Below are positions 1 to 6,901 of a stretch of 9,416 nucleotides of DNA, piece by piece. The stretch is from Vibrio sp. UBA2441 (GTDB lineage: Bacteria > Pseudomonadota > Gammaproteobacteria > Enterobacterales > Vibrionaceae). How positions within the stretch are numbered: position 1 is the first letter of the stretch; each line of letters begins with the position of its first letter. Location: NCBI GenBank assembly GCA_002342685.1, contig DDQN01000099.1, forward strand, positions 1 through 9,416, read 5' to 3'. A program made the position numbers and the translations under genes. A model generated the notes under the pieces. It ran no database searches, was not told the DNA's origin, and saw nothing but the letters and a program-made list of their open reading frames with translations.

Positions 1-22
1 GATAAATGCTTAAGCATTATAC
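1..22 (+). repeat. possible right end of a preceding attC site
   Basis: The first bases read GCTTAAGCATTATAC. This resembles the L'-R' end of a cassette attC site, with ATTATAC in the place of the GTTRRRY core at 16-22. The left half would lie outside the window. The position, just before the first cassette gene, is right for a site boundary, and attC3 also has A for G in this core. The match is short and degenerate, so this stays tentative. Confidence 0.3.
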
Positions 23-94
23 GAATTAGCTAAGTTTCATATCCGAAGTGTCTGCGTGATATACTAAATTTATTATTTCAATTGGTGTGATTGT

Positions 95-949
95 ATGAAA
101 AAACCTCGCCTATTTATTGGTTCGTCATCTGAAAGCTATGATGTTGCAAGCGCATGTAATGCTTGCCTTGATCGAAAAGTGGAAGTGACTATTTGGGATA
201 AAATTTTTAATTCTGGTGGAGACACACTCACATCACTCACAAGCAAAGCTAAAGACGTCGATTTTGCTCTATTTATCTTCCGTCCCGAAGATTTAACGGT
301 GATGAGGGACAACCCTAAACCCACAGTTAGAGATAACGTGATATTTGAGTTAGGTTTGTTCATTGGTGCCTTAGGAAAAGAGCGCTGTTTTATTTTAAAG
401 CCTCGTAACGAAGAGCTTCACATGCCAACAGACTTGTTGGGGATTAACGTCAACGACTATGACCCAGATCGTAGTGATGGTGATCTAGAGTCAGCGGTAA
501 ACGCTGCTTGTACAAGGTTTTTAAAACAAATAAATGAACTTGGTAACTTTCATAGTAAGTTCCGAGACGACTTGCATTCGCCAGCAAACATTCTAAATTC
601 CTCAAAAAATGCGCCTAAACACGTTGTTTCTGAACCTATGATTACTATCCTCGGCAATTTGCTATCAACGGTGACAGATAACGATAGCGTATCGTCATTT
701 AGCTTATCTAGCAGTTTACTGCCGCATCAACTCAATTTAGCTCTGATTAAACTTGAGAGAATCCGTTTAATAGAGAGGGTACTTGATTCAGACTTTAACG
801 GTAATGAGTGGTATGGCTATAAACTTACTCAAGATGGCGTAGAGTATGTGCTAGAAAATGAGGAAAAAATAGACGAAGCAATGTCACCAAAACCTCCGAA
901 GCAATACATGCCAATGCCACAAGATGACTTTAATGATATACCGTTCTAA
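95..949 (+). CDS. TIR-like nucleotide-binding effector with winged-helix region and SSB-like C-terminal tip
   Basis: Residues 4-145 match the TIR-like family found in CAP12/Pycsar effectors (Pfam TIR_2-like, PF10137). The signs are RLFIGSSSE at 5-13, VTIWD at 31-35, DFALFIF at 56-62 and RDNVIFELGLFIG at 79-91, where Glu85 is the likely catalytic residue. Known members hydrolyse NAD+ to kill or arrest the infected cell. Residues 180-260 look like a winged helix (LALIKLERIRLIERV, then GYKLTQDGVEYV). No STING or CBASS sensor domain is seen. The last 20 residues are Pro-rich and end DDFNDIPF, nearly the SSB C-terminal tip (E. coli DFDDDIPF). The ATG at 95 puts RLFIGSSSE at the usual N-terminal place; its ribosome site is weak (TTGGTGTGA). 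It is the only gene of its cassette: the stop lies 4 bp before attC1. The TIR call is firm; the sensing role is inferred. Confidence 0.88.
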   Translation: MKKPRLFIGSSSESYDVASACNACLDRKVEVTIWDKIFNSGGDTLTSLTSKAKDVDFALFIFRPEDLTVMRDNPKPTVRDNVIFELGLFIGALGKERCFILKPRNEELHMPTDLLGINVNDYDPDRSDGDLESAVNAACTRFLKQINELGNFHSKFRDDLHSPANILNSSKNAPKHVVSEPMITILGNLLSTVTDNDSVSSFSLSSSLLPHQLNLALIKLERIRLIERVLDSDFNGNEWYGYKLTQDGVEYVLENEEKIDEAMSPKPPKQYMPMPQDDFNDIPF

Positions 950-953
950 ATTC

Positions 954-1051
954 GTATAACAAACGCTTCAAGTAGGATTCGTAAACGTGCGCCGAACTCG
1001 CTTCGCTCAGACATGGCACACATTCACTCACCTCTTAAGCGGGCGATAGGT
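954..1051 (+). repeat. attC1, integron cassette recombination site
   Basis: R'' GTATAAC is at 954-960 and is followed by AAACGCTTCAAG. The right arm is CTTAAGCGGGC with R' GATAGGT at 1045-1051. CGCTTCAAG pairs with CTTAAGCG except for one extra C on the left, the extrahelical base typical of attC. The interior has weaker pairing arms (GTGCGCC with GGCACAC). The arms match Vibrio-type sites. R' has GAT in place of the nearly invariant GTT. The next cassette gene starts 18 bp downstream. Confidence 0.85.
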
Positions 1052-1058
1052 TTTAAAT

Positions 1059-1062
1059 GGAG
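1059..1062 (+). promoter_or_regulatory. ribosome binding site deciding the start at 1069
   Basis: GGAG is placed 6 bp before ATG 1069. It overlaps the alternative ATG at 1057, so that start would have no ribosome site of its own. It lies only 8 bp past the attC1 core, as is usual for compact cassettes. Confidence 0.5.
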
Positions 1063-1068
1063 TTAAAT

Positions 1069-1839
1069 ATGTTTTCCAAAGCAACTCTTTTAGCATTAGT
1101 CAAAGCTTTGAAATTAAAGACACACAATGAAGTTGAGGAATTTGCAATTCGATATGATTTAGAAGATCAAGTTTCTGGGCAATATATAAAAGCAAAAGAA
1201 ACTTCAATTGCAAAATATCTAATAGCAAACCCGAGTATATTAGGGCCAAACGGTTCATGTTTACAATATGAGATCCTTGAATATTGTATTGAAAAGTATA
1301 AGTCTAGTTTCAATTTTAAACCGTTTAATGATAACTTTCCTGAGCTAGTAAACTCACTTAAGAAAGATGGTTATGAAATCGTTGATAATGTAATTAAGGC
1401 TACTCTTTCAAATCAATTACCTATTGTCACTCAGGAAGGAGAATTAGAAAGCTTATTGTCAAAGCATAGTTTTTCAGTCGCAAAAGGTCATTATACTCAA
1501 GCTGTTGCAGCACATGGTAGAGGAGAGTGGGCTGCCGCAAATGCTCAATTACGTTCATTTGTGGAAGATTTATTTAACCAGTTACAAGATAAAATTTGCC
1601 CAGGCAATTATTCAAGTAGTCAGCAAAAGAAACAGGCACTGGCTAATAGTGGTTTTTTTAGTAGTAATTATAATGAGTTTCTATCAAATGGCACAGGCTT
1701 CGTAGAAGGGTTTTGGAAAAGGTTGCATCCTTCAGGCTCTCATCCTGGGTTATCAGAAGAGTTGGATTCTACATTTAGATTACATATGGTAATTTTGGTT
1801 TGTCATTACTTTATGGTTCGTTTTGATACGGAATACTAG
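1069..1839 (+). CDS. AbiJ/HEPN-like abortive-infection candidate, cassette gene
   Basis: This 256-aa soluble, mostly helical protein is not recognised with certainty. Residues 1-78 form a small helical domain (ATLLALVKALKLKTHNEVEEF ... SIAKYLIANPSILGPNG) like the adaptor-type N-terminal domains of AbiJ proteins. Residues 140-256 resemble Abi C-terminal/HEPN-like helical domains: GEWAAANAQLRSFVEDLF at 152-169, then RLHPSGSHPGLSEELDSTFR at 218-237 and a hydrophobic last helix. Arg218 and His225 would fit a HEPN Rx4-6H ribonuclease motif, but they sit in a Pro/Gly-rich loop, so this is uncertain. ATG 1069 is preferred over the in-frame ATG at 1057 because GGAG (1059-1062) lies 6 bp before it; the longer form adds MELN. 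It is the only gene of its cassette, between attC1 and attC2. Confidence 0.75.
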   Translation: MFSKATLLALVKALKLKTHNEVEEFAIRYDLEDQVSGQYIKAKETSIAKYLIANPSILGPNGSCLQYEILEYCIEKYKSSFNFKPFNDNFPELVNSLKKDGYEIVDNVIKATLSNQLPIVTQEGELESLLSKHSFSVAKGHYTQAVAAHGRGEWAAANAQLRSFVEDLFNQLQDKICPGNYSSSQQKKQALANSGFFSSNYNEFLSNGTGFVEGFWKRLHPSGSHPGLSEELDSTFRLHMVILVCHYFMVRFDTEY

Positions 1840-1848
1840 TAAGCACAA

Positions 1849-1941
1849 ACCATACAAGTTGCTTAAACGGAATAAAAAACAGTTGGCCATCGCTTCGCGA
1901 TCATAGCCAACCATTTTTATCCGCTTAGCAAGGCGTTACCT
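1849..1941 (+). repeat. attC2, integron cassette recombination site
   Basis: The left arm is ACCATAC-AAGTTGCTTAAACGG and the right arm CCGCTTAGCAAGGC, with R' GTTACCT at 1935-1941. TTGCT pairs with AGCAA, then one T is extrahelical, AA pairs with TT and CGG with CCG. Inside, GTTGGC (1883-1888) pairs with GCCAAC and encloses ATCGCTTCGCGAT, a second small hairpin. R'' seems to have lost one A compared with attC3 (CATAC against CATAAC). This is the clearest attC of the window. Confidence 0.88.
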
Positions 1942-2066
1942 TCCCATACTTTAACTAATTCGTTATATCCTAATTTAGTAATATAACTGACAATCTTCTG
2001 TCCAGAGATGAGTTGTGTCAGAAGATCGGCTAAGAAGGTTTTGCCCCAAAGCTTCTCAGCCGCCAT
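1917..2066 (-). CDS. possible small antisense ORF ending inside attC2
   Basis: An open frame of 49 codons begins MAAEKLWGKTFLADLLTQLI and ends ...EGNALLSG, where the last codons and the TAA are supplied by the right arm of attC2. It can be extended upstream through a GTG by about 13 codons (reading VYWLGRPL before the ATG). The composition is protein-like (amphipathic helices, few rare residues), but no family is recognised and the ribosome site is weak. Minus-strand genes are known in integron cassettes, often toxin-antitoxin genes; no partner is seen here. It may also be a decayed cassette gene or chance. Confidence 0.35.
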   Translation of the reverse strand: MAAEKLWGKTFLADLLTQLISGQKIVSYITKLGYNELVKVWEGNALLSG

Positions 2067-2277
2067 GAGTGGACGACCTAACCAGTACACCGATAGACCA
2101 AGTTAATCTAATCCGTACTTTAGTCTCATATACCGAGTTTTCCCCAAATTCACCCTCTGTAACTATATGTAGATTCACACAACAGGTTGATAACAGTTGA
2201 GTTTCATACCAAATAGCAGCAACATGGACGGAAAAAGTCCGTCTTTAAAGCGTTTTGCATTTCCACACAATGGAGGT
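2067..2277. other. non-coding leader between attC2 and the membrane-protein gene
   Basis: Together with attC2 this makes a 438-bp interval (1840-2277) without a confident plus-strand gene. No clear promoter stands out. The end of the stretch holds a perfect 6-bp hairpin at 2227-2243. The frame of the next gene stays open back to a TTG at 2197 and an ATG at 2224, so part of this region could be translated. No second attC is seen here. Confidence 0.5.
2227..2243 (+). repeat. short perfect hairpin in the leader
   Basis: GACGGA and TCCGTC flank a 5-base loop (AAAAG), followed by TTTAAAG. It lies 35 bp before ATG 2278 and just after the alternative ATG at 2224. It could be a weak attenuator or translation-control hairpin, or chance. 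The T run is too short for a standard terminator. Confidence 0.3.
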
Positions 2278-3072
2278 ATGGAAGTATTGGATTCTCAGAT
2301 AGTTACGAGCTTAGGAGAGGTTGGTGTACCAGCTGCGATAATATCAGCAGCGGTTATTACCGCTGTTTTCAAGCCAATTCATCAAAAACTAGCTTTAGGG
2401 GCTGGTATTTTGACGTTGGTGATAATCGTGCTGTATCTACCCGTACAACTTTATCCGCAGTATAAAAATATGTTTTCCAAGCCAACATTAGAGGTAAGTG
2501 AGAGTAAAGTTCATGTATTTAATGAATTGGGTAAACCGACAAATTTTAGTGTTAAGTGCAAAAACGGATCTGATGTGTTGGATACCTTTGATATTAAGTC
2601 TGACTTTCCTGCTAGCTGGGCAGATAGAGACTTGTCGTTAGTGTTACACGAGCAAAGTGGCAACTATCAAGTGCGCTCTAACGGCGACTTAGTTGGCATG
2701 TTAAATGCCCATACTTTAAGGAATTTAGGCTGGGTTAAAGCATCAAATATTAAGCCTTGTAGTCGGCCTTACTTTGTTGACTCTTCAAAGAAAGTATATG
2801 TAGGCGAACAGTGGGTTATCGGTAACGTAAGCGAAACGATCGGGGATCTTACTCTACAATTTGTAGCTATCGAAAAAGGTGAAGCAAAAATTTCTCTGTC
2901 TTCATCCAAACTATCGCCACCGAAGCCGGACAGTTTGTTAATAAAAAATAAGTCATTTGATAGCCAAGTTTTCGAAAGCAAGTTTGAAATAATGGTTCAA
3001 GTTAGCCAAGCCGATTTTACTGGGCAGCTAGGCGAGCAGTGGGCTGCATTTACAGTGATCGTATCAGAATAA
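2278..3072 (+). CDS. cassette protein with two N-terminal membrane segments, unknown function
   Basis: I do not recognise the family. Read from ATG 2278 the product is 264 aa. Residues about 17-31 (VPAAIISAAVITAVF) and 38-57 (LALGAGILTLVIIVLYLPVQ) are hydrophobic and separated by a short polar turn (KPIHQK), so the protein is probably an inner-membrane hairpin. The remaining 200 residues are polar and rich in beta-type segments, with cysteines at 94 and 161, and would lie on the same side as the N-terminus. The start is uncertain: GGAGG sits only one base before ATG 2278, while ATG 2224 and TTG 2197 lack good ribosome sites and give an unattractive Lys/Pro-rich N-terminus. It is the only gene of its cassette; the stop is 2 bp before attC3. 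Its neighbours suggest, but do not show, a defence role. Confidence 0.7.
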   Translation: MEVLDSQIVTSLGEVGVPAAIISAAVITAVFKPIHQKLALGAGILTLVIIVLYLPVQLYPQYKNMFSKPTLEVSESKVHVFNELGKPTNFSVKCKNGSDVLDTFDIKSDFPASWADRDLSLVLHEQSGNYQVRSNGDLVGMLNAHTLRNLGWVKASNIKPCSRPYFVDSSKKVYVGEQWVIGNVSETIGDLTLQFVAIEKGEAKISLSSSKLSPPKPDSLLIKNKSFDSQVFESKFEIMVQVSQADFTGQLGEQWAAFTVIVSE

Positions 3073-3074
3073 AT

Positions 3075-3199
3075 GCATAACAAGTTGCTTAAGGCTGACA
3101 GCTAACCTTAGGCATTTTTAGCATGAGTTAGGTTCAGTGAATACGGTGGTTTTGCTTGAGTCTTGTGGTAGTTAGCTGCAACTTAGCAAAGCATTAGTT
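3075..3199 (+). repeat. attC3, integron cassette recombination site
   Basis: R'' GCATAAC is at 3075-3081, followed by AAGTTGCTTAAGG. The right arm is AACTTAGCAAAGC with core ATTAGTT at 3193-3199. TTGCTTAAG pairs with CTTAGCAA except for one extrahelical T. Further in, CAGCTAAC (3099-3106) pairs with GTTAGCTG (3171-3178). At 125 bp it is the longest site here. The first base of the right core is A rather than G. Confidence 0.82.
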
Positions 3200-3230
3200 T
3201 GGAACACACTATTAAGAGTTGTTTCATTTT

Positions 3231-3263
3231 CTGATTCTTTTAAGTAAACCTACTAAAAATCAG
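3231..3263 (+). promoter_or_regulatory. imperfect inverted repeat upstream of the Gabija genes
   Basis: CTGATTCTTTTA (3231-3242) pairs with TAAAAATCAG (3254-3263) with a 2-base bulge and an 11-base loop. It lies 14 bp before the ribosome site of gajA. A weak promoter-like pair, TTGTTT at 3219 and TAAGTA at 3241, overlaps it. An operator or a transcript hairpin controlling gajAB is possible. The pairing is AT-rich and could be chance. Confidence 0.3.
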
Positions 3264-3276
3264 TGTGAGATAAATA

Positions 3277-3283
3277 AAAGGAG
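3277..3283 (+). promoter_or_regulatory. ribosome binding site supporting the TTG start of gajA
   Basis: AAAGGAG lies 6 bp before TTG 3290. It is the strongest Shine-Dalgarno sequence in the array. The encoded MIHISRVKIENFRNF is exactly where OLD-like ATPases begin, so the rare TTG start is well supported. Confidence 0.75.
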
Positions 3284-3289
3284 TTTTAA

Positions 3290-5047
3290 TTGATACATAT
3301 TTCAAGAGTTAAAATAGAGAACTTCAGAAACTTTCAAAATTTTGAAATTAATACCAATAGGAATATGGTTATTGTAGGGGAAAATAAAGTTGGTAAAAGC
3401 AATTTCCTTTTTGCTCTTAGACTGATCCTTGATCCCTCTTTGTCAGAATTAGACCGATTTTTGGATGTTGACGATTTTTGGGACGGTTTGGGTGTTAATA
3501 AAATTGGTAGCACAATTAAAATTTCAATAGATATTGATAATATAAATAGCTCTGAAACGATGCTATCGGTGTTAGCCGATGGGCTAGTTAATATTGCAAC
3601 TCATACTGCAAGAATAACTTATGAATTTAAACCTCGTGATGGCGTCGAAAACCATACGATCAATGACTACGAATACAATACTTATCTTGGCAATAATACC
3701 GAAAATATTATTCCTCGTAGCTTTCGAAGATGCTTACAAATGGAGCTTTTTCATGCCTTAAGAGATTGTGAAAGAGAGCTGAAAAATAGTAATCGTTCAC
3801 CAATAAGAGCTTTTTTAGATGATGTTAGTGAGAACTTAACTGAACAACAAAAAGTTTCAATTGCCGCTGGGTTTGAACAAACACAAGGAGCACTTGATGG
3901 TGTTCCTAGTATAGATAATATAGCAGTTAACATTAACAATATGCTTGAAACTATTGTTGGTACTAATCACGTTACACCAGTTAGCTTGAAGTTAGCACCA
4001 CAGGACATAAGTAAATTGGTTAGGTCATTGCAATTATTGATAGATGCGGGACTTAGAACAATAAGTCAGGCTAGTACTGGCAGTTCAAATATATTATTTT
4101 TAACTCTAAAGTTGCTTAAGTTGCAGCATTCGATACAGCAAGGTGAGCAAGAGTTTACATTTTTAGCAATTGAAGAACCTGAAGCGCACTTACATCCTCA
4201 TATTCAAAGGCTACTATTTGATTATTTCTACAACTCTGAAGCCAATCTAAACACTATATTAACAACACATTCCCCTCATATCGCTAGTTCCGCACCGTTG
4301 CAATCATTGATTGTGTTCAAAGAGCATTCGATTGGAGCCCTAAGTTCAACAGTAGGCTACTCTTTAGCAAACTCAACTTTAAGCCCAAATGATGTTGAAG
4401 ATATGAGTAGATATTTGACTGTAACAAGAGGAGAAATGCTTTTTGCGAGAGGAGTAATTTTAGTCGAAGGAGATGCTGAAGAGTTTTTAATTCCAGAGTT
4501 AGCAAATAAGCTTGGTTATGAACTAGATAAAAAAGGCATTTCAATATGTTCAGTTGCAGGTACAAACTTTGCTCCATATGTGAAATTTTTAAATAGTATT
4601 GGTACACCATTTACGATCATTACAGATCGAGACCCTTTAAACCTGCCTGTTCCTTTAGGGATAACAAGGATTGATAAGCTTCTAGAACTAATTGTTCCTG
4701 CGTATCGTGCAGGTGTAAACCCTGAAGCTATGATTATTTTTGCAGGTCAGGCTCAAGGTATTTTTACGAACACTCAAACTCTGGAAACTGAATTAATCAA
4801 CTCGCCTGCCTTAAAAACCATCGTGTGTGATATTTTGTTAGAAGAGCATGGAGAAAGACAACGTGTTGGACCAATTATTGTAAATTGGAGAAACAATCAA
4901 ACGCCTGTAGATATGCCAGCGTTATTAAGGTACATACAAGAAATAGGTAAAGGTCGCTTTGCTAAGAGGTTGAGTAACAAACTCCCTGAAGGGCATTGCC
5001 CTCATTATATTATTTCGTCTTTTGAGTATATTATCAATGCAGCATAA
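3290..5047 (+). CDS. gajA: Gabija protein GajA, OLD-family ATPase and TOPRIM endonuclease
   Basis: At 585 aa this is close to Bacillus cereus GajA (578 aa). The ABC-type ATPase half starts with KIENFRNF and has Walker A GENKVGKS (30-37), a degenerate signature ASTGSSN (261-267), Walker B FLAIEEPEAHLHP (291-303) and the H-loop TTHSPH (325-330). The TOPRIM half has VILVEGDAEE (389-398) with Glu393, ITDRD (444-448) with Asp446 and Asp448, a later acidic TLETE (497-501) and Lys residues in GKGRFAK. In the studied system GajA nicks phage DNA when nucleotide levels fall and forms a large complex with GajB. It starts with TTG after a strong AAAGGAG and overlaps gajB by 11 bp, so the two are one operon. 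OLD alone also fits the domains; the adjoining UvrD-like gene makes it Gabija. Confidence 0.92.
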   Translation: MIHISRVKIENFRNFQNFEINTNRNMVIVGENKVGKSNFLFALRLILDPSLSELDRFLDVDDFWDGLGVNKIGSTIKISIDIDNINSSETMLSVLADGLVNIATHTARITYEFKPRDGVENHTINDYEYNTYLGNNTENIIPRSFRRCLQMELFHALRDCERELKNSNRSPIRAFLDDVSENLTEQQKVSIAAGFEQTQGALDGVPSIDNIAVNINNMLETIVGTNHVTPVSLKLAPQDISKLVRSLQLLIDAGLRTISQASTGSSNILFLTLKLLKLQHSIQQGEQEFTFLAIEEPEAHLHPHIQRLLFDYFYNSEANLNTILTTHSPHIASSAPLQSLIVFKEHSIGALSSTVGYSLANSTLSPNDVEDMSRYLTVTRGEMLFARGVILVEGDAEEFLIPELANKLGYELDKKGISICSVAGTNFAPYVKFLNSIGTPFTIITDRDPLNLPVPLGITRIDKLLELIVPAYRAGVNPEAMIIFAGQAQGIFTNTQTLETELINSPALKTIVCDILLEEHGERQRVGPIIVNWRNNQTPVDMPALLRYIQEIGKGRFAKRLSNKLPEGHCPHYIISSFEYIINAA

Positions 5048-6866
5048 TGTAGCTAGTTTTTATAAAACCGAAGCTCTTACATTAAATGAGTTTGGTCAAA
5101 AGGCTGCCTATGACTCGAACACTAATTGTGCCATTATTGCAGGTCCAGGAAGTGGCAAAACCAAAACCTTAGTCTTAAAGGTTGCTAAAATCCTTGATGA
5201 AGAAATCAATGACTATCAGAAGGTTGCATGCATAACATATAGTCGACAATGTTGTAGGGAATTACAGCAAAGGTTTAAAAAAATAGGAATATCTTTAAAT
5301 GAAAACTTGTATGTAGGGACGGTTCACAGTTTTTGTTTAAGTCAAATAGTCTCTCCATTAGCACACCTTATTGATTCTGAATTACCCGCTACATATTCAA
5401 TTGCAAATGAACAGCAACGAAACGAGAGTTTTGAATCGGCTAAAAACCATATAGGTGAGGCTGCAAAATACTGCAGCTTCGCAACTATGACAAACTATAG
5501 AATGTCATATCTTGAGCGAGATGAATTTTTTAATAGTAATGATATTTTGTATGCTAATTTAGTCACAAACTATGAGCGATTTTTACGGAATAGTGGCTTA
5601 GTAGATTTTGATGATCTAATTTTAATCTCTCGAAAAATGATAAAAGATTATGCGTGGATAAGGGATATTCTGAAAGCAAAGTTTCCAATTATTGTCATAG
5701 ATGAGTATCAGGATTTAGGAAAACCACTACATGAAATAGTATTGTTACTAGTTGAACATGGCGTAAAAGTAATAGCTGTAGGCGATGTTGATCAATCTAT
5801 TTATGGATTTACAGGGGCGCACCCTGAATTACTTTTAAGCCTAAGTGAACGTAGTGATTTTGAAAAAATAGAAATGAAACTTAACTATCGTTCTGCTCAA
5901 AATATAGTTAATCTTTCGGATGGTTTCGTTGGTATTAATAAAGGAGTTGTTGCATATAACCAGAATAGAGTTGCAACTATTGATTACCATTTATGCCCTA
6001 ATGGGCTAGAAGAGCAAGTTGATGAGGCATTAAAAAAGGCGGTAGCTTGCGTGGATTTATTGGAAGGTAGAAGTCTTAGTGACGTCGCAATATTATACCC
6101 AGATGCAAAAACAGGCGATATAGTTGCACAAAAAGCAGCAGAAAAAGGTTTGTTTTACAGCCGAATAGATAGTAACGCACCATACAGAAAAAACCCAATG
6201 ACAAACTTCATTGAAGATTGTGCGTCTTGGATTACATTTGACTGGAAGGAGCAAGACAAGGGCATTTATTTAAATGACCTAATAAAGTGTTTTACTGATC
6301 TTACTCGTAATTTTATTGATGATGTAGATTCAGCTTCTCTTGCTTTCGTTAAGTTTTTATGGAGTTCCAAAAAAATATCACATTTGATTACAGCAGAATC
6401 CTTTGTTAGTAAGATGATTAGTGATCACTTTTCCGTATTTATTAATGAACCTAAGGCAAAGGATGATTTCTATGAAGTTTTAAAGATGCAAAGTTCGTTA
6501 CAAAATACTGGCGTTCTTCACAATATAAACCTACAGATGTTTGGAAATAATAGGGATAAATCAAACAAGTTGAATCTTATAACATATCACTCTAGCAAAG
6601 GCTGTGAATATGACGTTGTTATCGCTATAGGGTTAGATAATGGGGTATTCCCAAGATTGGTTTATAAGCCTAGAGAAAAAGCTTGGTACTACCCTGAAGA
6701 TAAAGAACTTCAAGAGAAGAGGCGGCTTTTCTTTGTGGCTCTAACAAGAGCTAAGTATGATGTTCACTTTTTCAAGTCGGAACACTTTTATACCAGAAAT
6801 GGGTATAAAATGAATTATGGGCAAAGTGTTTTTTTAGATGAATTAGATAAAAAGCTAAATACTTAA
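5037..6866 (+). CDS. gajB: Gabija protein GajB, UvrD/PcrA-like superfamily 1 helicase
   Basis: Read from ATG 5037 the protein is 609 aa, longer than B. cereus GajB (494 aa). All SF1A motifs are present in order: Walker A AGPGSGKT (35-42), Ia ITYSR (66-70), GTVHSFC (94-100), II IDEYQDL (221-227), III VGDVDQSIYGFTGA (248-261), IV LNYRS (282-286), V ITYHSSKGCEYDVV (515-528) and VI KRRLFFVALTRAK (561-573). The ATPase is thus probably intact. In Gabija, GajB is thought to respond to DNA ends or replication intermediates, use up nucleotides and so release GajA. The ATG at 5037 overlaps the end of gajA by 11 bp; an in-frame TTG at 5022 would add five residues. The 356 bp to the next gene hold a mobile-element scar and attC4. 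Confidence 0.92.
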   Translation: MQHNVASFYKTEALTLNEFGQKAAYDSNTNCAIIAGPGSGKTKTLVLKVAKILDEEINDYQKVACITYSRQCCRELQQRFKKIGISLNENLYVGTVHSFCLSQIVSPLAHLIDSELPATYSIANEQQRNESFESAKNHIGEAAKYCSFATMTNYRMSYLERDEFFNSNDILYANLVTNYERFLRNSGLVDFDDLILISRKMIKDYAWIRDILKAKFPIIVIDEYQDLGKPLHEIVLLLVEHGVKVIAVGDVDQSIYGFTGAHPELLLSLSERSDFEKIEMKLNYRSAQNIVNLSDGFVGINKGVVAYNQNRVATIDYHLCPNGLEEQVDEALKKAVACVDLLEGRSLSDVAILYPDAKTGDIVAQKAAEKGLFYSRIDSNAPYRKNPMTNFIEDCASWITFDWKEQDKGIYLNDLIKCFTDLTRNFIDDVDSASLAFVKFLWSSKKISHLITAESFVSKMISDHFSVFINEPKAKDDFYEVLKMQSSLQNTGVLHNINLQMFGNNRDKSNKLNLITYHSSKGCEYDVVIAIGLDNGVFPRLVYKPREKAWYYPEDKELQEKRRLFFVALTRAKYDVHFFKSEHFYTRNGYKMNYGQSVFLDELDKKLNT

Positions 6867-6901
6867 GATTGTCAATAATTAAGTAATTAATGGAATTCAA
6901 A

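Noticed and set aside
136..363. Minus-strand open frame inside the TIR gene
   Set aside because: It lies opposite the conserved TIR domain, has a low-complexity Ser/Leu composition, no ribosome site and no recognisable domain.
1505..1705. 66-codon frame inside the AbiJ-like gene
   Set aside because: It is in another frame of a better-supported gene, with no ribosome site and no domain.
2197..2277. TTG 2197 or ATG 2224 as the start of the membrane protein
   Set aside because: Neither has a good ribosome site, and the added residues are Lys/Pro/Ser-rich and overlap a hairpin. They cannot be fully excluded because GGAGG is too close to ATG 2278.
4317..4610. 97-codon minus-strand frame inside gajA
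   Set aside because: Very Leu-rich translation caused by the AT-rich codons of gajA on the other strand; it overlaps the conserved TOPRIM coding region.
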